Assembly (NCBI GenBank): GCA_947495125.1
Contig: CANLXL010000006.1
Span: 244,554-308,553, forward strand
Direction of reading: 5' to 3'
Length of the DNA stretch: 64,000 bases
Source of the DNA: an uncultured Flaviramulus sp.
GTDB taxonomy: Bacteria; Bacteroidota; Bacteroidia; Flavobacteriales; Flavobacteriaceae
Numbering within the stretch: the first letter of the stretch is position 1; every line of letters starts with the position of its first letter. Positions 44,813 through 51,792 of the stretch are shown here, piece by piece. The position numbers and the translations under genes are program-made. A model generated the notes under the pieces. That model did not search any database. It worked only from the letters and a program-made list of their open reading frames with translations, and was not told the DNA's origin.

Positions 44813-44960
44813 ACGCCCAAATTTAGGAAAGATATAAAAAAATCACAGTAACAAAAATAAAAATACGAAACGGATGTAGTAAACAGTTGTTGCTTCAGGA
44901 TTATCCGGAGTAAGAGCAGTATTTATGTTCTTAATAAGTTAGTGAAACTCAGTATGGGTT

Positions 44961-45014
44961 ATGAAACTTTCAAAACAATTAATGTACGTTCTGTTACCTG
45001 TCGTTTTGCTTTAA
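44961..45014 (+). pseudogene. Signal-peptide relic of a lost array member
   Basis: ATG 44961 opens MKLSKQLMYVLLPVVLL and stops at 45012-45014. The DNA matches the first ~48 bases of member 5 (46187) with few changes, after which similarity is lost. A degenerate array element, TTGTTGCTT at 44886-44894 with TATTTATG at 44919-44926, lies upstream. This is best read as the 5' end of a deleted eighth paralogue. The rest of the 44813-45180 gap has no gene. Confidence 0.7.
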
Positions 45015-45100
45015 AGTTGATATTAATTTTTAAATGTTAGAAGCTGATTCCATCTTTAGTACAAAGTTATTGATAGCTTAAGTTTGATAGACAAGAACGG

Positions 45101-45145
45101 TTATTACTTCATGTTTTTAGGGTTAACATACGTTAGTTAAATTTG
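45101..45145 (+). promoter_or_regulatory. FISUMP-array upstream element 4
   Basis: TTATTACTT at 45101-45109 and a perfect -7 TAAATTTG at 45138-45145 (37 nt). This is the best match in the array and anchors the promoter reading of the others. Confidence 0.6.
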
Positions 45146-45180
45146 CGAATGTTACAAGTAAAACAAGTATATAAAACTAA

Positions 45181-46053
45181 GTGAGAAGAAATATTAAACA
45201 ATTAGCTGGGATATTATTTCTTTTAGCCTTTAAAATTTCAGGCTATGCCCAGATAGGGATTGGTACTACAACCCCTAATAGATCAGCAATATTGGATGTA
45301 AGTGGTGACGACGGAGGCCTGCTACCACCCCGTATGACCCAAAATGAAATGAATAACATATCGGTATCTCCTGATGCTGAAGGCCTTATGGTATATTGTA
45401 CCGATTGCAGTCCCAAAGGCATATATTTTTATGATGGAAGTTATTTTTTAAACAGAAAGATTGCATCAGGTGTGGTTTCGGTTACTGGTAGAATCTGGAT
45501 GGATCGGAATTTGGGAGCTGTCAGGGTAGCAACAAGTAGTACGGATTCTGATGCGTTTGGTGACCTGTACCAGTGGGGTCGAGCTACTGATGGACATGAG
45601 AAAAGGACGAGTGTGAAGAATGTGACAATAGCGACAACAGCGGTTCCTGGTTTGGGTAATGAATGGGATGGGAAGTTTATTGTGGGATCGTCATCACAAT
45701 CGCATAATTGGTTAGATTCAATTGATAATACTTTATGGGAAGGTATTGACGGCGTAAATAATCCCTGCCCTAATGGGTATCGTTTGCCAACAAAAGAGGA
45801 GTGGGAAATCGAATATGGAAGCTGGAATAGTTTAGATGCTACCGGAGCTATTAACTCACCTTTAAAACTGCCTCTTCCGGGTTATCGGATAGGTTACACC
45901 GGTAATTTATCGGGAAGCGGGAGTCAAGCATTTTACGCGACCAGTACCGTAGATAACACTTTGGTAGTGTCTATGAGTTTTAACATTAGTAGCGTGGCTA
46001 TGAGTCAATCCGCTCGTATTAATGGAAACTCTGTGCGATGTATTAAGGATTGA
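45181..46053 (+). CDS. Exported FISUMP-domain protein, array member 4 (mosaic)
   Basis: The start is GTG at 45181 (VRRNIKQLAGILFLLAFKISGYAQ); no better ATG precedes the signal peptide. The 290-residue product has the shared module, nearly identical to member 3 (TTPNRSAILDVSGDDGGLLPPRMTQNEM), and a FISUMP domain GRIWMDRNLGAVRVATSSTD ... NNPCPNGYRLPTKEEWE ... NSVRCIKD. After RNLGA it switches to close similarity with member 2 (DAFGDLYQWGRATDGHEKRTS, TTAVPGLGNEWDGKFIVGSSS). The pattern suggests recombination between paralogues. Confidence 0.83.
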   Translation: MRRNIKQLAGILFLLAFKISGYAQIGIGTTTPNRSAILDVSGDDGGLLPPRMTQNEMNNISVSPDAEGLMVYCTDCSPKGIYFYDGSYFLNRKIASGVVSVTGRIWMDRNLGAVRVATSSTDSDAFGDLYQWGRATDGHEKRTSVKNVTIATTAVPGLGNEWDGKFIVGSSSQSHNWLDSIDNTLWEGIDGVNNPCPNGYRLPTKEEWEIEYGSWNSLDATGAINSPLKLPLPGYRIGYTGNLSGSGSQAFYATSTVDNTLVVSMSFNISSVAMSQSARINGNSVRCIKD

Positions 46054-46113
46054 TACGTTGGAATCGTGATAATATCAATTAGAGCATTGTAATATCGATA
46101 CTAATTCAAACGA

Positions 46114-46157
46114 TCATTACTCGTCTTTTTATGAGCTTAGACGTTTTAGTATTTTTG
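46114..46157 (+). promoter_or_regulatory. FISUMP-array upstream element 5
   Basis: TCATTACTC at 46114-46122 and TATTTTTG at 46150-46157 (36 nt); the -7 box is a perfect TAnnTTTG. Confidence 0.5.
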
Positions 46158-46186
46158 ATCAATGTTTTAATTCAAACTAAGAGTTT

Positions 46187-47095
46187 ATGAAACTTTCAAA
46201 ACAATTAATGTGCCTTCTATTACCTGTCTTTTTGGTTTCAGGGATAGCTGGCGGTGCCCAGATAGGCATAGGGACGACCACGCCAAATGAATCGGCAATA
46301 TTAGATGTGAGCAGCTCTACCCGCGGTCTGCTGCCTCCACGAATGACCTATGAGCAGATGAAGGCCATAAATGATAATGATCCTGCAGAAGGGCTTATCG
46401 TGTATTGTAGTGATTGTGATCTAAAAGGAATCTATTATTATGATGGAACCAACTTTATAGATTATGGAATGGGTCACGTTTCGGTGAAAACACCTTCAGT
46501 GGTAACCGCCACCGGACGAATCTGGATGGATCGAAATCTGGGAGCCACACAGGTGGCGACAAGTAGTGGAGATGCAGCGTCTTATGGCTATTTATTTCAA
46601 TGGGGGCGAGGCCCGGACGGGCATCAACTTAGAAACTCGGGAACCACGGAGATCAGGTCTGAGACTTATTTGCCCGGACATGCGGATTTTATAATTGCTC
46701 CAAGCAGTAGCGGTTCGGTCGGTGATTGGTTGGATTATCCTAACAACCTTTTATGGCAAGGAGTAAATGGCATAAACAACCCGTGCCCCTTAGGATTTAG
46801 ATTGCCTACAAAATTTGAATGGGAAGAGGAGCTCGATCGATGGGATACTCAAAATGCTGCCGGGGCATATTCGTCAGCTCTTAAATTAACTATGGCTGGA
46901 ATACGTTACCATACTACTATTGGTGGCGTCATAGTTAATGAATCTATCTCTGGTGCTTATTGGTCTAGTACTGTCAAAGAGGATAATTCATACGCATTGA
47001 TAATTGACGACCCCACAACGATAGTTGACCCCATAACAAAAATTGATTACTACTTAAGAGCTGATGGTCATTCTGTACGTTGCATAAAGCACTAA
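46187..47095 (+). CDS. Exported FISUMP-domain protein, array member 5
   Basis: The 302-residue protein has signal peptide MKLSKQLMCLLLPVFLVSGIAGGAQ and the shared module (IGIGTTTPNESAILDVSSSTRGLLPPRMTYEQMK, YCSDCDLKGIYYYDG). The FISUMP domain runs from GRIWMDRNLGATQVATSSGD, through NNPCPLGFRLPTKFEWEEE and GAYWSSTVKED, to HSVRCIKH. It is the source pattern for the relic at 44961 and shares the HQLR.SGTT...PGH.DFI segment with member 3. Confidence 0.85.
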   Translation: MKLSKQLMCLLLPVFLVSGIAGGAQIGIGTTTPNESAILDVSSSTRGLLPPRMTYEQMKAINDNDPAEGLIVYCSDCDLKGIYYYDGTNFIDYGMGHVSVKTPSVVTATGRIWMDRNLGATQVATSSGDAASYGYLFQWGRGPDGHQLRNSGTTEIRSETYLPGHADFIIAPSSSGSVGDWLDYPNNLLWQGVNGINNPCPLGFRLPTKFEWEEELDRWDTQNAAGAYSSALKLTMAGIRYHTTIGGVIVNESISGAYWSSTVKEDNSYALIIDDPTTIVDPITKIDYYLRADGHSVRCIKH

Positions 47096-47164
47096 TGTTG
47101 TAAAGGTTAAAATTTAAAAAAGAGTTAAAATGATAAATGTATTGGAAGCTGTTTGAGTAAACAG

Positions 47165-47208
47165 TTATTACTTCTTTTTACCAGGAACCATAAGAATCTT
47201 TATTTTAG
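47165..47208 (+). promoter_or_regulatory. FISUMP-array upstream element 6
   Basis: TTATTACTT at 47165-47173 and TATTTTAG at 47201-47208 (36 nt), 24 nt before array member 6. Confidence 0.45.
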
Positions 47209-47232
47209 CTTATTAATATTATAAATGTGTTT

Positions 47233-48135
47233 ATGAAACGAATGAAACTAGGCGGTGCTGTCCTTATCGCTATCGTTCTGGCGCTTTCAGCTCATGCTCA
47301 GGTGGGTGTAGGTACGGACACGCCCGATTCATCGGCATTGTTGGATGTGAGTGGTACTACAGGCGGGTTTTTACCTCCTAGGGTGACCTATGCTCAAATG
47401 AATGCTATAGTGTCTCCTGCTGAGGGACTTATAGTATATTGTACGGATTGCGACCCTAGAGGTATATATTATTACGATCGTATAGCCTTTTTAAGCGTTT
47501 TAACAGGAAGTATTCCTGAGAATGCTACAGTTTTATCCGGCACGGGAAAAACTTGGATGGACCGTAACTTGGGAGCCACGCAGGTAGCAACAAGTAGTAT
47601 AGATGCCGCTTCGTATGGTGATTTATACCAGTGGGGTAGAGCTGCAGATGGGCATCAAGTGCGAACGTCGGAGACAACGGCAACCTTAGCAAATACGGTG
47701 GTTCCTGGTTTCGGCAACAATGAATGGGATAGCAAGTTTATTATCACTAGTTCCTCTCCTTTTGATTGGCTGTCTCCACAAGATGATACCTTATGGCAGG
47801 GTATAAGTGGTACTAACAACCCCTGTCCGGCAGGATATAGGTTGCCAACTCAGCTTGAATGGGAAGCAGAACAAAATAATGGGGGTACTGGTTATTGGGG
47901 AACAGGAAGTTTACAGGATAATAGAACAGGTGCTTTCGAGAGTGTTTTAAAATTGCCCGTTGCTGGTTACCGCATGAATCATAATGGAGCCATTTTTGTT
48001 GGGGTTGGCGTCTATTGGTCGGACAGTGTAGATGGTAGGCTTTCCAAATGTCTGTTCTTTGATAGTGACAGCAGCAATGCTAGTAGCCCTGTAGATAGGG
48101 TAAATGGTGCTTCTGTTCGCTGTATTAAGGATTAA
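47233..48135 (+). CDS. Exported FISUMP-domain protein, array member 6
   Basis: ATG 47233 (MKRMKLGGAVLIAIVLALSAHAQ) is chosen over an in-frame GTG at 47227. The 300-residue product has the shared module (VGVGTDTPDSSALLDVSGTTGGFLPPRVTYAQMNAI, YCTDCDPRGIYYYD) and a FISUMP domain GKTWMDRNLGATQVATSSID ... NNPCPAGYRLPTQLEWEAE ... ASVRCIKD. Its variable part carries a longer insert (QNNGGTGYWGTGSLQDN) than the other members. Confidence 0.85.
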   Translation: MKRMKLGGAVLIAIVLALSAHAQVGVGTDTPDSSALLDVSGTTGGFLPPRVTYAQMNAIVSPAEGLIVYCTDCDPRGIYYYDRIAFLSVLTGSIPENATVLSGTGKTWMDRNLGATQVATSSIDAASYGDLYQWGRAADGHQVRTSETTATLANTVVPGFGNNEWDSKFIITSSSPFDWLSPQDDTLWQGISGTNNPCPAGYRLPTQLEWEAEQNNGGTGYWGTGSLQDNRTGAFESVLKLPVAGYRMNHNGAIFVGVGVYWSDSVDGRLSKCLFFDSDSSNASSPVDRVNGASVRCIKD

Positions 48136-48223
48136 TTACGACTTTAACTTCTAAGATAAAAGGTAGTATTTTAAAATAAAATGATTAACTAGATAGGACA
48201 ATTTGTTGACCCTAAAAGAACAG

Positions 48224-48268
48224 TTATTATTTGATGTCTTTCAGGGTTAAAAAGGAGGGTTATTTTTT
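48224..48268 (+). promoter_or_regulatory. FISUMP-array upstream element 7
   Basis: TTATTATTT at 48224-48232 and TATTTTTT at 48261-48268 (37 nt), 24 nt before array member 7. Confidence 0.45.
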
Positions 48269-48292
48269 AAATTATATAAACACAAAAAACAA

Positions 48293-48760
48293 ATGAAACA
48301 ACCAATTTATGCTCTGCTTTTTACAATTTTAAATTTTCCCGTTTATGCTCAGGTCGGTGTAGGAACAGATTCACCGGATGAATCGGCTCTGCTCGATGTA
48401 AGCGGTACTACCGGAGGGTTTTTGCCACCAAGGCTAACTTATGATCAAATGAATAATATAGTATTGCCTGCTGAAGGACTCATGGTATATTGTACTAATT
48501 GTTACCCCAAAGGCATGTATTACTTCGATGGCTCGGATTTTTTAAGTGGGATTACGGGAAATACTTCACTGGTTCCGCCTTTGTCCAGGAATCATACAAT
48601 AAAAACCGGAAAGACCCAAATCGATGGGAACTCAGATGCCTCTCCTGATACATTAAAAGATAAGAATGCTACACTGGATAAAAGCACTTATTTATTGATA
48701 AAAGATAGGCGTAGATTTCATATTAAAGTATCAGACTCTATTTCTAAGCTGACTAATTGA
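48293..48760 (+). CDS. Array member 7: shared N-terminal module without a FISUMP domain
   Basis: The 155-residue protein has a signal peptide (MKQPIYALLFTILNFPVYAQ) and the array N-terminal module (VGVGTDSPDESALLDVSGTTGGFLPPRLTYDQMNNI, YCTNCYPKGMYYFDGSDFLSGITG), closest to member 6. Where the others enter WMDRNLGA it instead has an unrelated ~60-residue basic tail (SRNHTIKTGKTQIDGN ... LIKDRRRFHIKVSDSISKL). It could be a deletion derivative or a specialised short form. It is the last array gene before the collar protein. Confidence 0.75.
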   Translation: MKQPIYALLFTILNFPVYAQVGVGTDSPDESALLDVSGTTGGFLPPRLTYDQMNNIVLPAEGLMVYCTNCYPKGMYYFDGSDFLSGITGNTSLVPPLSRNHTIKTGKTQIDGNSDASPDTLKDKNATLDKSTYLLIKDRRRFHIKVSDSISKLTN

Positions 48761-48872
48761 AAACAATCTTTAAGGTAATATAAAACATATACATCCTTAC
48801 TGGCGAAATACAGATATGCAACAAAAGATGAAATGATATGGCTATTAACGATGTAATTTATAAAAGAAACTG

Positions 48873-49457
48873 ATGAGAAAAATTATTTTAGTTACCTTGA
48901 TATTATTGCTAGATTTTAATACAAAGGTATATTCACAAGATGCTTATCTGGGAGATATCAAACTAACAGCCGTTAGATTTGATCAAAGAGATTGGATGCC
49001 ATGCGACGGGAGGTTGCTGTCAATAAGTACTTATACTAATTTATATTCTTTAATTGGAACGATATATGGAGGTAACGGTACAACTAATTTTGCTTTACCG
49101 GATTTAAGAGGGCGTGTTCCTGTAGGTCTTGGTAGCGGTCCCGGTTTGAGTGTCAGGATACAGGGAGAGCAGTCAGGCTCAGAGACTAATACCTTAACGG
49201 AGGCACAAATGCCATCACATAACCATGCTGTAAATGCCGTCGTTGAGGATGGAAATCAGTCCGATCCGTCAGGAAGTTTTTTGGCGAGCTCAAAGGTTTT
49301 GGACAGAGGGTACTCCAATATTTCAACGGCAAGTACAACGATGAATGACGCTATGATTGGTACAACCGGGCAGTCACAAGCCATTAATAATATGCAGCCC
49401 TATACCGTAGTGCGGTATGTTATTTGCGTGAATGGATTGTATCCATCCATAAATTAA
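48873..49457 (+). CDS. Exported phage-tail-collar domain protein (microcystin-dependent-protein-like)
   Basis: A signal peptide (MRKIILVTLILLLDFNTKVYSQ) precedes the typical collar/MdpB core: YLGDIKLTAVRFDQRDWMPCDGRLLSISTYTNLYSLIGTIYGGNGTTNFALPDLRGRVPVG. The end is NNMQPYTVVRYVICVNGLYPS. Intracellular relatives are phage tail tip proteins; here the signal peptide points to a host-secreted protein. It lacks the array N-terminal module and the array promoter element. Its position right after the FISUMP array suggests a shared surface role, by inference only. Confidence 0.85.
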   Translation: MRKIILVTLILLLDFNTKVYSQDAYLGDIKLTAVRFDQRDWMPCDGRLLSISTYTNLYSLIGTIYGGNGTTNFALPDLRGRVPVGLGSGPGLSVRIQGEQSGSETNTLTEAQMPSHNHAVNAVVEDGNQSDPSGSFLASSKVLDRGYSNISTASTTMNDAMIGTTGQSQAINNMQPYTVVRYVICVNGLYPSIN

Positions 49458-49561
49458 TGCGGATGTGTATTCAATGTCTTGATAGAAAGGGCTTTAGAAA
49501 CGGATAAAAATCCAAAAATCAACATTGTATTACAAGGAAAGAGTAACACAACAAAAACCAA

Positions 49562-49951
49562 TTATTTTTTCTCCTTTTTAGGCTTAAAAATAAAAGCATT
49601 GGGAAATTCCTTTTTAATACGTTTAATAGCACGATCAGCTTCTAAGCGCGTTCTAAAATTCCCAACCCAGATTTTAAAGTTTGGAGATTCATATTTAATC
49701 TCAGACCGCCAGTTGCTAAAATATTGCCGAAATGCAGTTTGTGCTTTATAGGCATCTACACGATTACCATTATAGATTTGTATTTTAAAATGGGTCTCAG
49801 CACCATTTATCTCCTTTTTAAGACGCAGTAGTTGCTCTATTTTTTGATCTTGATTTATAGTAACCGTACCTTGTTGACCTAAACAAAAGCCCATTGAAAA
49901 TAACAGACAACAAAGGCTGAATAGATATGTTTTTGTGTTTAATGTGTTCAT
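49562..49951 (-). CDS. SPOR domain-containing protein
   Basis: The 129-residue protein has a signal peptide (TYLFSLCCLLFSMGFCLG) and a C-terminal SPOR domain of about 75 residues (THFKIQIYNGNRVDAYKAQTAFRQYF, YESPNFKIWVGNFRTRLEADRAIKRIKKEFPNAFIFKPKKE). SPOR domains bind denuded peptidoglycan glycan strands. It probably acts in the periplasm at sites of wall turnover. It is convergent with the collar gene and monocistronic. Confidence 0.88.
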   Translation of the reverse strand: MNTLNTKTYLFSLCCLLFSMGFCLGQQGTVTINQDQKIEQLLRLKKEINGAETHFKIQIYNGNRVDAYKAQTAFRQYFSNWRSEIKYESPNFKIWVGNFRTRLEADRAIKRIKKEFPNAFIFKPKKEKK

Positions 49952-50005
49952 GCTTCAAATATAGTTATACAAATGTATACGTTATAAATTTAATTGCAGT
50001 TCTTT

Positions 50006-50251
50006 TTAGTGAGACTCAATTTTAAGTAGCCTGTAAGGGGCGTACTTAAAATTGTAAGTCGAACTAATCCCGATTTTACATCGGGGTCATATTTAGTATT
50101 TCTTTAAAAAGACCCGACAGCGCCCTCAAAATTATAAGCTAAACGAACCCCTATCCATGCGCTGAACGTGTTTCAATATCCAGCGCAGACAACTCACTTG
50201 TTATTACGGTCTCTAAATTAACAACTATTTATAACGTTCACCATTCCCATT
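50006..50251 (-). pseudogene. Decayed coding remnants in the gap before actA
   Basis: The 49952-50425 gap holds no intact gene. On the minus strand, three frame-shifted pieces read as protein: NGNGERYK (50228-50251), VVNLETVITSELSALDIETRSA, and SAWIGVRLAYNFEGAVGSF ending at 50104. A second degenerate copy of the last piece ends STYNFKYAPYRLLKIESH at 50006. The WIGVRLAYNF ending looks like an outer-membrane protein C-terminus. This is a reading of decayed sequence and may be chance in part. Confidence 0.3.
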
Positions 50252-50335
50252 TGTTTTAATTCTTTCATTTATTTAGAATCTCTCTAAATTACCAATTAAC
50301 ACTTCTGTAACATTTCTAAAATCGACTTTAAGTAT

Positions 50336-50343
50336 TACTTTTG
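50336..50343 (+). promoter_or_regulatory. Probable -7 box of the act-cox operon
   Basis: TACTTTTG fits TAnnTTTG. It lies immediately before the in-frame GTG at 50345, so that codon cannot be the actA start. No clear TTG at -33. Confidence 0.45.
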
Positions 50344-50425
50344 CGTGAGATTTTATAACTGTATTTTTTTCTATTATTTAATGAAAAAATCATACCAAAG
50401 TTTAGAAGTTAATTTAACCAACAAT

Positions 50426-51718
50426 ATGATACAGGTAAATTACCGTCAATTAAGTAAAAACATGCTTCGTTTCGGCTTAATTATTTTATTAGCGTTTACT
50501 ACCTCGCTTTCTGCTCAGGAAGGAGATTCAGCCAAAGGAAAATCATTATTCAATGCCAATTGTGCAGCATGTCATACTTTAGATAAGAAAATGACGGGAC
50601 CTGCTTTACGTCATGTAGAGCAACGTTTAGCTGATGATGAAGGTTTGGATAGAGCATGGATTTATGCCTGGATAAAAAATAGCGCCGGACTCATTAAATC
50701 CGGAGATGCTTACGCTAACAAGATCTTTGAAGAGTATAGCGGATTAGCGATGACAGCGTTTCCACAATTATCGAATGAAGACCTTGATGATATTTTAGCG
50801 TATACCGCTGAAGAGAAAAAAGCTCCCCCAACTCCGGAGCCAGGATCTGGAACAGGAACGGATCAGGCACAGTCTTCTGGAGGTATTTCTAACGAGGTTA
50901 TTTTAGGAGCATTAGCGATCTTATTTATATTATTAGCAGCTGGTTTATACTTAGTTAACCAAACATTACGTCGTTTTGCTTCAGCTCAAAATATCGATTT
51001 ACCTGAATCTTCAGAAAGAACGCCATTATGGAAGGCTTTTGTTAAGAATCAGTTTTTAATGTTAGTGACGGCAATCTTCTTTTTATTAGCGAGCGCGTAT
51101 TTCGCCTTTGGTTATTTTATGCAAATTGGTATCGATCAAGGCTATCAGCCGGTTCAGGAAATTCATTTTTCTCATAAAATTCATGCCGGTGATAATAAAA
51201 TCGATTGTAAGTATTGCCACTCTTCAGCCAGAACAAGTAAGACATCCGGAATTCCTTCTTTGAATGTCTGCATGAACTGTCATAAATCTATTTATGAATA
51301 TAATGGAGAAACTACTGCTGAATATTCCAAAGAGTTTTACGATGGTGAAATTAAAAAGTTGTATGCCGCAGCAGGATGGGATGATGCAGAGCAAAAGTAT
51401 ACAGGAGATGGACAGCCGGTAAAATGGACACGTATTCATAATCTTCCCGACTTTGTGTATTTCAATCACTCACAACACGTTACTGTGGCAGGATTAGAAT
51501 GTCAAACATGTCACGGTCCGGTTGAAGAAATGGAGATCATGTATCAGCATGCGCCACTAACTATGGGATGGTGTGTGGAATGTCATAGAACAAGAAATAT
51601 TGATCTTGAAAACCCATATTACGAAAAGATTCACGAAGAATTAACCAAGAAATATGGTGTGGATAAACTTACCGTAGCTATGCAAGGTGGTTTAGAATGT
51701 GGTAAGTGTCACTATTAA
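50426..51718 (+). CDS. actA: Alternative complex III multihaem cytochrome c subunit ActA
   Basis: I choose ATG 50426 (MIQVNYRQLSKNMLRFGLIILLAFTTSLSAQ); 50381 and 50462 are alternatives. A monohaem cytochrome c domain (CAACH at 50561-50575) is followed by a linker, a transmembrane helix (EVILGALAILFILLAAGLYLV), a second one (FLMLVTAIFFLLASAYFAFGYFM), and a five-haem domain. The five CxxCH are CKYCH, CMNCH, CQTCH, CVECH and CGKCH, the last at the C-terminus. ActA passes electrons from the quinol:cytochrome c oxidoreductase complex. It is the first gene of actABCDEF-coxBA. Confidence 0.9.
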   Translation: MIQVNYRQLSKNMLRFGLIILLAFTTSLSAQEGDSAKGKSLFNANCAACHTLDKKMTGPALRHVEQRLADDEGLDRAWIYAWIKNSAGLIKSGDAYANKIFEEYSGLAMTAFPQLSNEDLDDILAYTAEEKKAPPTPEPGSGTGTDQAQSSGGISNEVILGALAILFILLAAGLYLVNQTLRRFASAQNIDLPESSERTPLWKAFVKNQFLMLVTAIFFLLASAYFAFGYFMQIGIDQGYQPVQEIHFSHKIHAGDNKIDCKYCHSSARTSKTSGIPSLNVCMNCHKSIYEYNGETTAEYSKEFYDGEIKKLYAAAGWDDAEQKYTGDGQPVKWTRIHNLPDFVYFNHSQHVTVAGLECQTCHGPVEEMEIMYQHAPLTMGWCVECHRTRNIDLENPYYEKIHEELTKKYGVDKLTVAMQGGLECGKCHY

Positions 51719-51753
51719 TAATTAAAAAGTAAAGTTTTAGTTTTAGAGAAATA

Positions 51754-51785
51754 CTAATAACTAATAACTAACAACAAATAACTAG
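51754..51785 (+). repeat. Short tandem repeat CTAATAA before actB
   Basis: About four heptamers of CTAATAA or variants, in the gap between actA and actB, ending 7 nt before the actB start. Confidence 0.45.
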
Positions 51786-51792
51786 TAAATAT

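Noticed and set aside
44813..45180. A further intact gene in the long gap of the array
   Set aside because: The only coding remnant is the 17-codon signal-peptide piece; all frames beyond it are closed.
41874..48760. Diversity-generating retroelement feeding the FISUMP array
   Set aside because: No reverse transcriptase, template repeat or accessory gene is visible in the window; the differences look like ordinary divergence and conversion.
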